64,000 nucleotides of DNA from contig NZ_CADFEB010000008.1 in NCBI RefSeq assembly GCF_902833085.1, positions 45,698-109,697 of the forward strand. The letters run 5' to 3'. A program made the translations under genes and the position numbers. The notes beneath the pieces are model-generated. The model had not been told where the DNA came from. It made no database searches and was given only the letters and a program-made list of their open reading frames with translations. The DNA comes from Burkholderia ubonensis (GTDB taxonomy: Bacteria > Pseudomonadota > Gammaproteobacteria > Burkholderiales > Burkholderiaceae). The stretch's first letter is position 1. Every line of letters begins with the position of its first letter. This document shows positions 26,610 through 37,574 of this stretch, piece by piece.

Positions 26610-28250
26610 ATGAAAGCATCGGATCTGTTCGTGAAGGCGCTGGAAGCCGAAGGCGTCGAGTATGTGTTCGGCATTCCCGGCGAGGAAAACCTCGATCTGC
26701 TCGAATCGCTGCGGCGATCGCGGATCAAGCTCGTGCTGACCCGGCACGAGCAGGCGGCCGGTTTCATGGCCGCCACTTACGGACGCCTGACGGGCCGCAC
26801 GGGCGTCTGCCTGGCGACGCTCGGCCCCGGCGCGACCAACTTCGTGACGGCGGCCGCGTATGCGCAGCTCGGCGGCATGCCGATGCTGATGATCACCGGG
26901 CAGAAGCCGATCAAGTCCAGCAAGCAGGGCCACTTCCAGATCGTCGACGTCGTCGACATGATGCAGCCGCTCACGAAGTTTACGCGGCAGATCGTGTCGA
27001 TCGGCAATATCCCGGCGGCCGTGCGCGAGGCGTTCCGGCGCGCGGAAGAGGAGCGGCCGGGCGCGACGCACCTCGAGCTGCCGGAGGACATCGCGCACGA
27101 GGAGGGCGACGGCAAGCCGATCCCGGCGAGCTACAGCCGGCGCCCGGTCGCCGAGGAGAAGGCGGTCGCGCACGCGGTCGACGCGATCCAGGCCGCGCGC
27201 CATCCGCTGTTGATGATCGGCGCGGGCGGCAACCGCAAGACGACCTGCAAGATGCTGCTCGAATTCGTCGACAAGACGGGCATCCCGTTCTTCACGACGC
27301 AGATGGGCAAGGGTGTGATCGACGAAACGCACCCGCTGTGGCTCGGCAACGCGACGCTGTCGGACGGCGATTTCGTGCACCGCGCGATCGAGCACGCGGA
27401 CTGCATCATCAACGTCGGCCACGACGTGATCGAGAAGCCGCCGTTCTTCATGCGCGCCGACGACAAGACCGTGATCCACGTGAACTTCCTCGGCGCGCAG
27501 GTCGACCCGGTCTATTTCCCGCAGATCGAGGTGGTCGGCGACATCGCGAACGCGGTGTGGCAGATGAAGGAGGCGCTCGCGCCGCAGCCGCACTGGGATT
27601 TCACGCGCTTCGCGATGATCAAGGAGCATTTCGACGCGCATCTGCAGAAGGGGCAGAACGATCCGCGCTTCCCGATGTATCCGGTGCGGATCGTCAACGA
27701 CCTGTACCGCGCGCTGCCGGCCGACGGGATCGTGTGTCTCGACAACGGCATGTACAAGATCTGGTTCGCGCGCTACTGGCGCGCGCACGAGCCGAACTCG
27801 CTGCTGCTCGACAACGCGCTCGCGTCGATGGGCGCGGGCCTGCCGTCGGCGATCGCGACGAAGATCGTGCATCCGCAGCGCAAGGTGATCGCCGTGTGCG
27901 GCGACGGCGGCTTCATGATGAACTCGCAGGAGCTCGAAACGGCGGTGCGGCTGAAGCTCGACATCGTCGTGATGATCCTGCGCGACGACGCGTTCGGGAT
28001 GATCCGCTGGAAGCAGGAGAACATGAATTTCCCCGACTTCGCGATGACGCTGCAGAACCCCGATTTCGTGTCGTATGCGCAGAGCTACGGCGCGCACGGC
28101 CACCGGGTCGAGGCGGCCGACGATCTCGAGCCGCTGCTGCGCGAGTGCTTCGCGTCGCCGGGCGTGCACCTGATCGACGTGCCGATCGACTACTCGGACA
28201 ACGAGCGCGTGCTGAACCGCGAGATCAAGCGTCTGTCGGCACAGCTCTGA
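26610..28250 (+). CDS. Acetolactate synthase, catabolic type (ThDP-dependent)
   Basis: The protein has 546 aa. The N-terminal ThDP PYR domain has the catalytic Glu47 in TRHEQAAGFMA, and the C-terminal PP domain has the GDG motif in VCGDGGFMMNSQEL followed by RDDAFG. The length and the lack of an ilvN-like regulatory subunit next to it suggest a catabolic, single-subunit acetolactate synthase (AlsS-like) that joins two pyruvates. No acetolactate decarboxylase gene is adjacent. Related ThDP enzymes cannot be excluded. It is followed after 29 bp by an aldehyde dehydrogenase in the same direction. Confidence 0.8.
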   Translation: MKASDLFVKALEAEGVEYVFGIPGEENLDLLESLRRSRIKLVLTRHEQAAGFMAATYGRLTGRTGVCLATLGPGATNFVTAAAYAQLGGMPMLMITGQKPIKSSKQGHFQIVDVVDMMQPLTKFTRQIVSIGNIPAAVREAFRRAEEERPGATHLELPEDIAHEEGDGKPIPASYSRRPVAEEKAVAHAVDAIQAARHPLLMIGAGGNRKTTCKMLLEFVDKTGIPFFTTQMGKGVIDETHPLWLGNATLSDGDFVHRAIEHADCIINVGHDVIEKPPFFMRADDKTVIHVNFLGAQVDPVYFPQIEVVGDIANAVWQMKEALAPQPHWDFTRFAMIKEHFDAHLQKGQNDPRFPMYPVRIVNDLYRALPADGIVCLDNGMYKIWFARYWRAHEPNSLLLDNALASMGAGLPSAIATKIVHPQRKVIAVCGDGGFMMNSQELETAVRLKLDIVVMILRDDAFGMIRWKQENMNFPDFAMTLQNPDFVSYAQSYGAHGHRVEAADDLEPLLRECFASPGVHLIDVPIDYSDNERVLNREIKRLSAQL

Positions 28251-28279
28251 ATTCAACGTTCACCGGAAGGAGGCGTTCC

Positions 28280-29713
<1,434 letters not shown>

Positions 29714-29867
29714 CGCGGCGCGGCGGAAATCGGGCGGCGCGCGAATGCGCCGCCCATTCGCTGAACGGTCTCGACCGCACGCACGGCATCGTGATGTAAT
29801 CGCGCGACACGGCGCGCCGGGGCATGACTCCGGCCACCGGCGGATTATTTCTTCACGAGGTCGATTC

Positions 29868-31451
29868 ATGTCCCCCGTATCGGCATTCAAGCTGGTTCTG
29901 CTGTCTTTCCTCGCGATCGTCGCGCTTGAATGCATCGCCAAGCGGTTGCGCTTGCCGCCCGCCGCGGCGCTGCTCGTCGGCGGCGTCGCCATCGCGTTCA
30001 TTCCCGGCCTGCCGCCGATCAACCTCGACCCCGATCTCGTGCTGGTGGTGTTCCTGCCGCCGCTGCTGATGGACGGCGCGTATTTCTCCGTGTGGGAGGA
30101 GTTCAAGCGCAACCTCGGCGGCATCCTGCTGCTCGCGATCGGCGCGGTCGCGTTCACGACGCTCGCGGTCGGGCTCGCCGTGCACTGGGTCGTGCCGTCG
30201 CTGCCGTGGGCGGCCTGCTTCGCACTCGGCGCGATCGTGTCGCCGCCCGACGCGGTCGCGGCGAAGGCCGTGCTCGAACGCGTCGCGCTGCCGCGCCGGC
30301 TGATGGTGCTGCTCGAAGGCGAGAGCCTGCTGAACGACGCGGCGGGCCTCGTGCTGTTCCGCTTCGCGGTCGTCGCCGCGCTGACCGGCGCGTTCAGCTT
30401 CCAGCACGCGCTCGTCGGCTTCGCGGAGCTGGGCGTGGGCGGCGTCGTGGTCGGCTTCGTGATCGGCTGGCTCGTCGTGCGATTCCTGAAGCTGCTCGAC
30501 GACGACTACCTCGTGATCACCGTCGCGGTGCTTTCCGGCTGGATCGGCTATATCGCCGGCGAAATGCTCGAAGTGTCGGGCGTGATCGCGACCGTGGTGG
30601 TCGGCATGATGCTCGGCTGGCACCAGCACGAGGTGTTCTCGGCGGCGGTGCGCACGCGCGCCACCGCGTTCTGGCAGGTCGTCGTGTTCCTGCTCGAGGC
30701 GCTCGTATTCGTGCTGATCGGGCTGTCGCTGCGCGGCGTGATTCAACGGCTCGGCGGTTTCGAGCCGGTGATCGGCACGATGATGCCGGCCGTGCTCGCG
30801 GTGCTGGCCGCGGTGGTCGTGTCGCGCTTCCTGTGGATCTATGCGGTCGAGGTGCTGAAAGGGCCGGCGCGCCGGCTCACGCGCAGTGCGTGCCGGCCGG
30901 ACTGGCGGGCCGCGACCGTGATGAGCTGGGCCGGGATGCGCGGCGTCGTCACGCTCGCGATCGCGCTGTCGCTGCCCGACGCGATGCCGGGCCGCGACCT
31001 GATCCTCGTCGCCGCGTTCGCGGTGATTCTCGTCACCGTGCTGCTGCAGGGCACGACGATCGGTCCGCTGATCCGGCTGCTGCGCCTGCGGCAGCAGCAC
31101 GCGCACGCCGAGCATCACCTGACCGAGCCGCAGGCGTGGGCGCGCGTCGAGGCCGCGCAGCTCGCGGCGATCCAGCCGCTCGTGCGCGACGCGAACGGCG
31201 TCGTGATCCATCCGCGCCTGCTCGAGCAGTACACATATCGCGCGGAATTGACGCAGCGCCTGCAGCACGAGCCTGCGTTCCCGGACAGCGATCGCGCCGC
31301 GCACTACGACGTCGTGCTCGCCGCGATCGCGGCCGGCCGCGCGGAATTGTTGCGCCTGCATCGTTCCGGGCAGATCCACGACGAAATGCTGCACGCGCTC
31401 GAACGCGATCTCGACTTGCAGGAAGTGTCCGCACGGCACGCGCGCGGATGA
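29868..31451 (+). CDS. Na+/H+ antiporter, CPA1/NhaP type
   Basis: The protein has 527 aa. About 12 hydrophobic segments cover residues 1-400, with the CPA1 signature GAIVSPPDAVAAKAVLE and the ion-binding ND pair in EGESLLNDAAGLVLF. A hydrophilic tail of about 110 residues follows. Such proteins exchange Na+ or K+ for protons at the inner membrane. The gene stands alone, 154 bp after the aldehyde dehydrogenase. Confidence 0.9.
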   Translation: MSPVSAFKLVLLSFLAIVALECIAKRLRLPPAAALLVGGVAIAFIPGLPPINLDPDLVLVVFLPPLLMDGAYFSVWEEFKRNLGGILLLAIGAVAFTTLAVGLAVHWVVPSLPWAACFALGAIVSPPDAVAAKAVLERVALPRRLMVLLEGESLLNDAAGLVLFRFAVVAALTGAFSFQHALVGFAELGVGGVVVGFVIGWLVVRFLKLLDDDYLVITVAVLSGWIGYIAGEMLEVSGVIATVVVGMMLGWHQHEVFSAAVRTRATAFWQVVVFLLEALVFVLIGLSLRGVIQRLGGFEPVIGTMMPAVLAVLAAVVVSRFLWIYAVEVLKGPARRLTRSACRPDWRAATVMSWAGMRGVVTLAIALSLPDAMPGRDLILVAAFAVILVTVLLQGTTIGPLIRLLRLRQQHAHAEHHLTEPQAWARVEAAQLAAIQPLVRDANGVVIHPRLLEQYTYRAELTQRLQHEPAFPDSDRAAHYDVVLAAIAAGRAELLRLHRSGQIHDEMLHALERDLDLQEVSARHARG

Positions 31452-31789
31452 ATGCCGGGCGGGCGCCGCGCGCGAGCATGCACGCGCCTGCTGCATTCGC
31501 ATGCGCCATTTCAATTTGGTAAATGATCGGATTTAATCCGACGCGGGGGGATTTTTGCCTGCTTGGCTTAAACAAACAGGACGAAGATAGATGCTGTGTT
31601 CTAATTTCATTTAGAATCAGCTGCTTATGTTTATTGAGAGAAATCGTGCGGGGCGAGCGCCGGGTGTCGACGGGGAAAATCGGCACCCGATGGCCTTGCA
31701 CGTCAGCGTCGATGGGCCCGATCGGCGTCAGCAAGCGGATCATTCCTCCGCAAGAATAAGTTCGTGTTTAAGTCGGATAATCAACTCTC
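31452..31789. other. AT-rich gene-free region upstream of the wsp cluster
   Basis: These 338 bp hold no supported gene. From about 31510 the sequence becomes clearly AT-richer than its surroundings and includes the perfect dyad CGGATTTAATCCG at 31528-31540. It probably contains the promoter and regulatory sites of the wsp operon. A 78-codon open frame at 31523-31759 has no family features and is not counted. Confidence 0.6.
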
Positions 31790-32923
31790 ATGAAAGAATC
31801 GATTGGGGATTCCGCGTTTGAAACAACATTTATGAACGAATCGAGTGGTGAAAAGGTATCGGATTACCTCGAATCCGGTTTATCGGTCCTGCTTGTCGAC
31901 GATCAAGCTTTCGTCGGTGAAGTGATTCGCCGCGCGTTGCGCAGTGAACATGACATCGATCTGCATGTTTGCAACGACGCACAGCAGGCGATGGCCGTCG
32001 CGCGCGACGTGAAGCCGACGGTCATCCTGCAGGACCTGGTGATGCCGGACATCGACGGCCTCGACCTCGTGCGCGCGTGGCGCGCGGACCCGGCCACCGC
32101 ACGCGTGCCGATCATCGTGCTGTCCGCGAAGGAGGAGCCGGTCGTCAAGCGCGAGGCGTTCATCGCCGGCGCGAACGACTATCTCGTCAAGCTGCCCGAC
32201 GCGATGGAGCTGACGGCACGCATTCGCTACCATTCGAATTCCTACCTGATGTCGCGCCAGCGCGACGAAGCGCTCGATTTCCTGTCGCACGACATGCGTT
32301 CGCCGCAGACGTCGATCCTCGCGCTGCTCGACGTATACCGGGCCGAGCACGGCGATATGCCGCCGATCATGGAGCGCATCGCGGGCCACGCGCGGCGCGC
32401 GCTCGCGCTGGCCGACGGCTTCATCCACCTGACCCGCGCGCAGTCGGAGCGCCGCGCGCACGAGGTCGTCAGCCTCAACGAGATCGTGCTCGACGCAGCC
32501 GACCAGCTATGGGAAAAGGCCGCCGGGTTCGGCAGCCGGGTCGTCACGCAGGTGCCGGACGCCGAATGCGTGACGATGGGCGACCGGCTGATGCTGACGC
32601 GCGCGGTCGCCAACCTGATCGACAACGGGCTCAAGTACGGCCCGGCCGGAACGGACGTGCATTGCACGCTGGCCGGCGACGACGGCGCATGGCTGATCGG
32701 CGTCGAGGACGGCGGCGCCGGCATCGCGCCGGCGCAGCGCGCGTCGGCGACCGAGACGTTCGTGAGGCTCGAGTCCGCGCACGGCGCGGCGCGCAGCGGC
32801 TTCGGGCTCGGGCTCGCGTTCGTCCGCGCGACGGCCGCGCGGCATCGGGGCCAGATACTGATGCGCAATACCGCGCGCGGCTTCATGGTCGCGCTTCGGC
32901 TGCCCGCACAAGTGGAGCGGTGA
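31790..32923 (+). CDS. wspHRR: Receiver/histidine-kinase hybrid heading the Wsp cluster
   Basis: The protein has 377 aa. An N-terminal receiver domain (about 30-150) has phospho-acceptor Asp82 in LQDLVMPDIDG. A HisKA-like segment follows with His167 in LDFLSHDMRSP, then a HATPase domain with NLIDNGLKYGP, EDGGAGIAP and GFGLGLAFV. In Pseudomonas the Wsp output is WspR (receiver plus GGDEF); Burkholderia clusters are described with a hybrid gene named wspHRR instead, and this gene fits that. It would receive phosphate from WspE and pass a signal on, possibly to a diguanylate cyclase elsewhere. A start at 31832 is possible; neither start has a good ribosome site. Confidence 0.75.
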   Translation: MKESIGDSAFETTFMNESSGEKVSDYLESGLSVLLVDDQAFVGEVIRRALRSEHDIDLHVCNDAQQAMAVARDVKPTVILQDLVMPDIDGLDLVRAWRADPATARVPIIVLSAKEEPVVKREAFIAGANDYLVKLPDAMELTARIRYHSNSYLMSRQRDEALDFLSHDMRSPQTSILALLDVYRAEHGDMPPIMERIAGHARRALALADGFIHLTRAQSERRAHEVVSLNEIVLDAADQLWEKAAGFGSRVVTQVPDAECVTMGDRLMLTRAVANLIDNGLKYGPAGTDVHCTLAGDDGAWLIGVEDGGAGIAPAQRASATETFVRLESAHGAARSGFGLGLAFVRATAARHRGQILMRNTARGFMVALRLPAQVER

Positions 32924-33085
32924 ACCCGCGGGCCGTGCGGCGTCGCCCGGCGTGCGGGCGGCGCCCGCAGGCCCTGCCGCGCGCATGCGCGCCCGCTCCC
33001 CACGCACACCGGTCGCGCCGCCTCCGGCGGGCGCCGGCCGGCGCGGACCTTTTCTCAACGCAGACTTTGAAAGCCCACAACGAAC

Positions 33086-34762
33086 ATGGCCACCGTGACG
33101 CAACGCGCGACCAATGAAAGCTTGCATCCGACGATCGGCGCCACCCGGCTGACCCTCGGCAACCGCATCCTGCTCAGCTTCGGCGTGCTGTTCGTGCTGA
33201 TGCTGCTGACGGCCGGACTGTCCTACGAGCGCCTGCGCGCGATCAACGGCGAAGCCGTCAGCATCGAGCGCGATTCGCTGCCCGGCGTGTATCTCGCGTC
33301 GTCGCTGCGCGGCGCGGTCAACGAGTCGTTCCTGCTGCTGCAGCAGGCGACCTTCGTCGAGACCGATCCGGACGCCGCGCGCCGCGACCTCGCGAAGATC
33401 GCCGACACAACGAAGGAGATCGACAAGCTGTCGATCGACTATCAGAACACGACGTTCCGTGAAGACGACCGCGCGCGCTTCCTGTCGTTCCGCGCCGCGT
33501 ACGACCGCTATCTGCCGCTCCTGAACGAGGCCGTGCAGAAGAGCCGCGGGTCGCGCGGCGACGCGCCCGCCGCGTATGCGGCCGTGCTGCCCGCGTGGGC
33601 GGAGGTGGTGCGCCACGCGAATACGATGGTCCAGGAGAACCGCACGTTCGCGGACCAGTCCGCGAAGCTGATCCGCGAATCGGTGCAGGGCACCGAGGTG
33701 GTGCTGGCGGTCGCGCTGACCGTCGTGCTGCTGGCCGCGCTCGCGCTCGGCTACGTGCTGTATCGCGCGATCACGGTGCCGATGGCGCGGCTCGTCGAAG
33801 TGCACGACGTGATGCGCACCGGCAATCTCACGCGCCGCCTCGCGCTGAACCGCCATGACGAATTCGGCACGCTGGAGACGGGCTTCAACCGGATGGCCGA
33901 CGAGCTGACCGAACTGGTCGGGCGCGCGCAGCAGTCGTCGCTGCAGGTGACGACGTCGGTCGCCGAGATCGCGGCGACGTCGCGCGAGCAGCAGGCGACC
34001 GCGAACGAGACCGCCGCGACGACGACCGAGATCGGCGCGACCTCGCGCGAGATCTTCGCGACGTCGCGCGACCTGCTGCGCACGATGAACGAGGTGGCGG
34101 GCGTGGCCGAGCAGTCGGCGACGCTCGCGGGCGTGAGCCAGAGCGGCCTCACGCGGATGGGCGAGACGATGCGCAGCGTGATGGACGCGGCCGGCTCGGT
34201 GAACGCGAAGCTCGCGATCCTCAACGAGAAGGCGCTCAACATCAACCAGGTCGTCGCGACCATCACGAAGGTCGCGGACCAGACCAACCTGCTGTCGCTG
34301 AACGCGGCGATCGAGGCGGAGAAGGCCGGCGAATACGGGCGCGGCTTCGCGGTCGTGGCGACCGAGATCCGCCGGCTTGCGGACCAGACGGCGGTGGCGA
34401 CCTACGACATCGAGCAGACGGTGAAGGAGATCCAGTCGGCGGTGTCGGCGGGCGTGATGGGGATGGACAAGTTCTCCGAGGAAGTGCGCCGCGGCATGCT
34501 CGACGTGCAGCAGGTCGGCGGGCAGCTGTCGCAGATCATCGCCGAGGTGCAGACGCTCGCGCCGCGCTTCCAGATGGTCAATGAAGGAATGCAGACGCAG
34601 GCGAGCGGCGCCGAGCAGATCACGCAGGCGCTGTCGCAGCTGTCGGAAGCCGCGCAGCAGACGGCCGAATCGCTGCGCCAGTCGTCGCAGGCGATCGACG
34701 ACCTGACGCTGGTCGCGAACCAGCTGCGCACCAGCGTGTCGCGCTTCAAGGTGGACGCGTGA
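33086..34762 (+). CDS. wspA: Methyl-accepting chemotaxis protein WspA
   Basis: The protein has 558 aa. Transmembrane segments near 28-46 and 204-228 flank a periplasmic four-helix ligand region. HAMP follows, then a long coiled coil with the signalling hairpin tip around 395-437 (KVADQTNLLSLNAAIEAEKA, then YGRGFAVVATEIRRLADQT). WspA detects surface contact in Pseudomonas. Its TGA stop overlaps the GTG start of wspB. Confidence 0.9.
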   Translation: MATVTQRATNESLHPTIGATRLTLGNRILLSFGVLFVLMLLTAGLSYERLRAINGEAVSIERDSLPGVYLASSLRGAVNESFLLLQQATFVETDPDAARRDLAKIADTTKEIDKLSIDYQNTTFREDDRARFLSFRAAYDRYLPLLNEAVQKSRGSRGDAPAAYAAVLPAWAEVVRHANTMVQENRTFADQSAKLIRESVQGTEVVLAVALTVVLLAALALGYVLYRAITVPMARLVEVHDVMRTGNLTRRLALNRHDEFGTLETGFNRMADELTELVGRAQQSSLQVTTSVAEIAATSREQQATANETAATTTEIGATSREIFATSRDLLRTMNEVAGVAEQSATLAGVSQSGLTRMGETMRSVMDAAGSVNAKLAILNEKALNINQVVATITKVADQTNLLSLNAAIEAEKAGEYGRGFAVVATEIRRLADQTAVATYDIEQTVKEIQSAVSAGVMGMDKFSEEVRRGMLDVQQVGGQLSQIIAEVQTLAPRFQMVNEGMQTQASGAEQITQALSQLSEAAQQTAESLRQSSQAIDDLTLVANQLRTSVSRFKVDA

Positions 34763-35286
34763 CGCGCGCGGACGCCCTGCACGGCGCGCCGGCGCTGTTC
34801 CTGCTGTTCGAGCTGGACGGCGAACGCTATGCGCTCGACGCCGCCGCGATCGACGCGGTGCTGCCGCTCGCGACCGCGAAGGCGGTGCCCGGCGCGCCCG
34901 CGTGGGTCGCCGGGCTGCTGATGCGCGACGGCGCGCCGGTGCCGGTCGTCGACGTGCCGATGCTGGCGCTCGGACGGCCCGCGCATGCGCTGCGCTCGAC
35001 GCGGCTCGTGATGGTCCGATGCAGGGTGCGGGATTGCGCGAACGAAGCGGACGCCGGCGAGCGGATGCTCGGCCTGATCGTCGAGCGCGCGACGCAGACG
35101 ATGCGGATCGAGCGCGGCGCGTTCCGCGCGAGCGGCGTCGCGACACCGCGCACGCGCTGGCTCGGCCCGGTCGCGAGCACGCCGGACGGCATCGTGCAGC
35201 AGGTGTCGGTGCGCGACATCGTCGATTCGGTCGCGTGCCTGCAGCTGTTCGACGACGCATCGGCCAACGGAGGGGCGCCGGCATGA
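34759..35286 (+). CDS. wspB: CheW-like coupling protein WspB
   Basis: The protein has 175 aa. It starts with GTG 34759 overlapping the wspA stop by 4 bp. The CheW fold is recognisable from LLFELDGERYALDAAAIDAVLP at the start (beta strands around a Gly-Glu turn), then VAGLLMRDG and VPVVDV, and a C-terminal block. It couples WspA to WspE. It overlaps wspC by 4 bp. Confidence 0.87.
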   Translation: MTRADALHGAPALFLLFELDGERYALDAAAIDAVLPLATAKAVPGAPAWVAGLLMRDGAPVPVVDVPMLALGRPAHALRSTRLVMVRCRVRDCANEADAGERMLGLIVERATQTMRIERGAFRASGVATPRTRWLGPVASTPDGIVQQVSVRDIVDSVACLQLFDDASANGGAPA

Positions 35287-36644
35287 CATCCATCGCATCG
35301 AATTTTCGCGCGTGGCTCCTGCGCGAGACCGGCATCGATCCCGAGTCGCTCGGCCACGACTTCCTGATGCGCGCGGTGACCGAGCGCATCTACGCGACCC
35401 AGGCGGCGGACGGCGAGCGGATGCCCTGCGCCGCGCGGCCGCCGGTCTCGCCTGATGCGCTCGACGCGTACTGGCAGCGGCTGAATGCCAGCGCCGACGA
35501 GCGGCGCGCGCTGATCGAGCGGTTCGTCGTGCCGGAAACCTGGTTCTTCCGCGAGCGCGAGGCGTTCGCGACGCTCGTGCGGCTCGCGGTCGAACGCCTC
35601 GCCGCGCATCCGGGCCGCGTGGTGCGCGTGCTGAGCGCGCCGTGCTCGACCGGCGAGGAGCCGTTTTCGGCGGCGATGGCGCTGCTCGACGCGGGGCTCG
35701 ATCCCGCCCGCTTCACGATCGACGCGATCGATCTCAGCGACAACGCGATCGAGCAGGCGCGGCTCGGCCGCTACGGACGCAATGCGTTCCGCGGGCACGC
35801 GCTGGAGTTTCGCGCGCGGCATTTCACGCCGGCGGCGGACGGCTGGCAGCTCGACGAGCGCGTGCGCGCGTGCGTGCGGTTCCGGCAGGGGAACCTGCTC
35901 GAGCCGGTCGGCGACGCGCTCGCCCACTACGATTTCGTGTTCTGCCGCAACGTGCTGATCTATTTCGAGCGCGATGCGCAGGATCGCGCGATCCGGTCGC
36001 TGCAGCGCTGCCTGACCGACGACGGGATGCTGTTCGTCGGCCCGGCCGAGACCGGTGTCGCGATGCGCCACGGGATGCGTTCCGCGCGGATTCCGCTCGC
36101 GTTCGCGTTCCAGCGCGCGAGCGTCGCCGAACGGCTGGCCGACGGGTTCGCCGCCGCGCTGCCGCCGGCCGTGCGGCCGTGGCGCGCCGACCGCTTCACG
36201 GCGGCGCGCGTCGCTACGCCGCGCGCGGCGCCGTCCGGGTGGTTCGCCGGTGCGGCGGCGCGCCCGCTCGCGCCGCAACGGCCGGCGGACGACGGCCATG
36301 GCAGCCATGGCGGAGAGGTGCAGGCGCAGGCGTCCGGGGGCGATCCGCCGACGCTGGAGCATGCGCAGGCGCTCGCGAACGCGGGCGCGTTCGACGAAGC
36401 CGAGCGCGTGCTTGCGCGGTTTACGGCCCGCGCCGGGCTGCATGCCGACGCGTTCTACCTGCGCGGGCTGATCGCGGACGCGCGCGGCCGGGCCGCGGAG
36501 GCGGGCGACTTCTACCGCAAGGCGCTGTACCTGCGGCCGACGCACCACGAGGCGCTGACGCATCTCGCGACGCTGCTCGACGTCGGCGGCGACCGCGCGG
36601 GCGCGCAACGGATGCTCGAGCGCGCGCGGCGCTCGGCGGGATAA
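35283..36644 (+). CDS. wspC: CheR-type methyltransferase with TPR tail, WspC
   Basis: The protein has 453 aa. An N-terminal CheR region binds S-adenosylmethionine (VLSAPCSTGEEPFSAAM and FVFCRNVLIYF are the key blocks) and methylates WspA. After a Pro/Ala-rich linker near 290-345, TPR-like helices run from about 350 to 445 (EHAQALANAGAFDEAERVL, then ADAFYLRGLIADARGRAAEA). This CheR-TPR layout is characteristic of WspC. It starts 4 bp inside wspB. Unlike other wsp genes, it is separated from the next gene by 207 bp. Confidence 0.9.
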   Translation: MTSIASNFRAWLLRETGIDPESLGHDFLMRAVTERIYATQAADGERMPCAARPPVSPDALDAYWQRLNASADERRALIERFVVPETWFFREREAFATLVRLAVERLAAHPGRVVRVLSAPCSTGEEPFSAAMALLDAGLDPARFTIDAIDLSDNAIEQARLGRYGRNAFRGHALEFRARHFTPAADGWQLDERVRACVRFRQGNLLEPVGDALAHYDFVFCRNVLIYFERDAQDRAIRSLQRCLTDDGMLFVGPAETGVAMRHGMRSARIPLAFAFQRASVAERLADGFAAALPPAVRPWRADRFTAARVATPRAAPSGWFAGAAARPLAPQRPADDGHGSHGGEVQAQASGGDPPTLEHAQALANAGAFDEAERVLARFTARAGLHADAFYLRGLIADARGRAAEAGDFYRKALYLRPTHHEALTHLATLLDVGGDRAGAQRMLERARRSAG

Positions 36645-36662
36645 TACGAACCCGGCATGACC

Positions 36663-36841
36663 AGGGTCTGTTTTCATATGGAACGCGCATGCGAATGCTC
36701 GAAATCGCCCGCAGGGCAAGGAGAAAGGAGCGCCGTTCGGCCGAGCCAAACAAGCGACGCGCGACGCCGCCATGCGGGCGATTTCGGGCATTCCCGTGGA
36801 ATGTCTTTTTTAAATTTGGGGTTGCCACGAGAACGGACCCT
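36663..36841 (+). other. Long foldable element between wspC and wspD
   Basis: This segment forms a nested inverted-repeat structure. A 13-bp outer stem (36663-36675 with 36829-36841, two G-U pairs) is followed by a six-base helix with one bulge (36679-36684 with 36821-36827). A 21-bp inner stem with one G-U pair (36693-36713 with 36773-36793) encloses a 59-base loop. It ends right before the wspD ribosome site. It could be a regulatory RNA, a processing site, or a remnant of a miniature transposable element with terminal inverted repeats. No coding function is needed to explain it. Confidence 0.7.
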
Positions 36842-36851
36842 AGAGGACATG

Positions 36852-37574
36852 ATGAACCGCGAGGCCGCTGACCCAACCGACGACACGGCGATCGACGTCA
36901 ACGACTGCTGGAACCGCATCGGCACGCGCGGCGACCGGTCGTGCGAGCGGCTGACCGAGTACCAGCGCTGCCTGAACTGCCCCGTCTACGCGCGTCACGC
37001 GGCGAAGCTGCTCGAGCGGCCGGTCGGCCGCGCCGAGATGGCCGACGCCGCGCGCCGCATGGGCACGAACGGCGCGTATGGCGCACACGGCGCCGCGCGC
37101 GAGCGCAGCGACGCCGGCGCCGATGCGCGCCACGCGGCGCTCGCGTTCCGCGTCGCCGACGAATGGCTCGCGTTGTCGATCGGCATGCTGCGCGAGATCG
37201 CCGACACGCGCCCGATCCATTCGCTGCCGCACCGCCGCCACCCGGCGGTGCGCGGTGTCGTCAACATCCGCGGCACGCTGCGCATCGCGATCTCGCTCGG
37301 CGCGCTGCTCGGGCTCGGCGCGGCCGGCGGCGGCGCCGACGGCGGCTTCACGCGGCTGCTGGTGGTCGCGCATCACGGTGAGCCGGTCGTGTTTCCGGTC
37401 GACGAAGTGGAGGGCGTGGTGCGCTTCGGCGCGTCGGAGTGGGTGCCGGTGCCCGCGACGGGCGGGCGCGCGAGCGCCGGCCTGTCGCGCGGCGTGCTGG
37501 CGTGGCGCGGCAAGTCGATCGGCCTGCTCGACGACGACCGCCTGTTCGAAGCCGTGACACGGAGCATGCGATGA
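36852..37574 (+). CDS. wspD: CheW-like coupling protein WspD
   Basis: The protein has 240 aa. An N-terminal stretch with CWNRIGTRGDRSC and LTEYQRCLNCPVYARHA is typical of WspD, followed by a CheW domain from about 95 (AFRVADEWLALSIGMLREI, later RGVVNIRGTLRIAISLGALL). ATG 36852 is preferred to ATG 36849 because GAGGA at 36843-36847 then has workable spacing. The open frame continues upstream through the foldable element to 36657 but that part has no CheW features. The stop overlaps wspE. Confidence 0.88.
   Translation: MNREAADPTDDTAIDVNDCWNRIGTRGDRSCERLTEYQRCLNCPVYARHAAKLLERPVGRAEMADAARRMGTNGAYGAHGAARERSDAGADARHAALAFRVADEWLALSIGMLREIADTRPIHSLPHRRHPAVRGVVNIRGTLRIAISLGALLGLGAAGGGADGGFTRLLVVAHHGEPVVFPVDEVEGVVRFGASEWVPVPATGGRASAGLSRGVLAWRGKSIGLLDDDRLFEAVTRSMR

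Noticed and set aside
31523..31759. A 78-codon frame in the AT-rich region before wspHRR
   Set aside because: It has no ribosome site and no family resemblance, and lies where the wsp promoter is expected.
36657..36851. N-terminal extension of WspD through the foldable element
   Set aside because: The extension has no CheW features, and a proper ribosome site and ATG exist at 36852.
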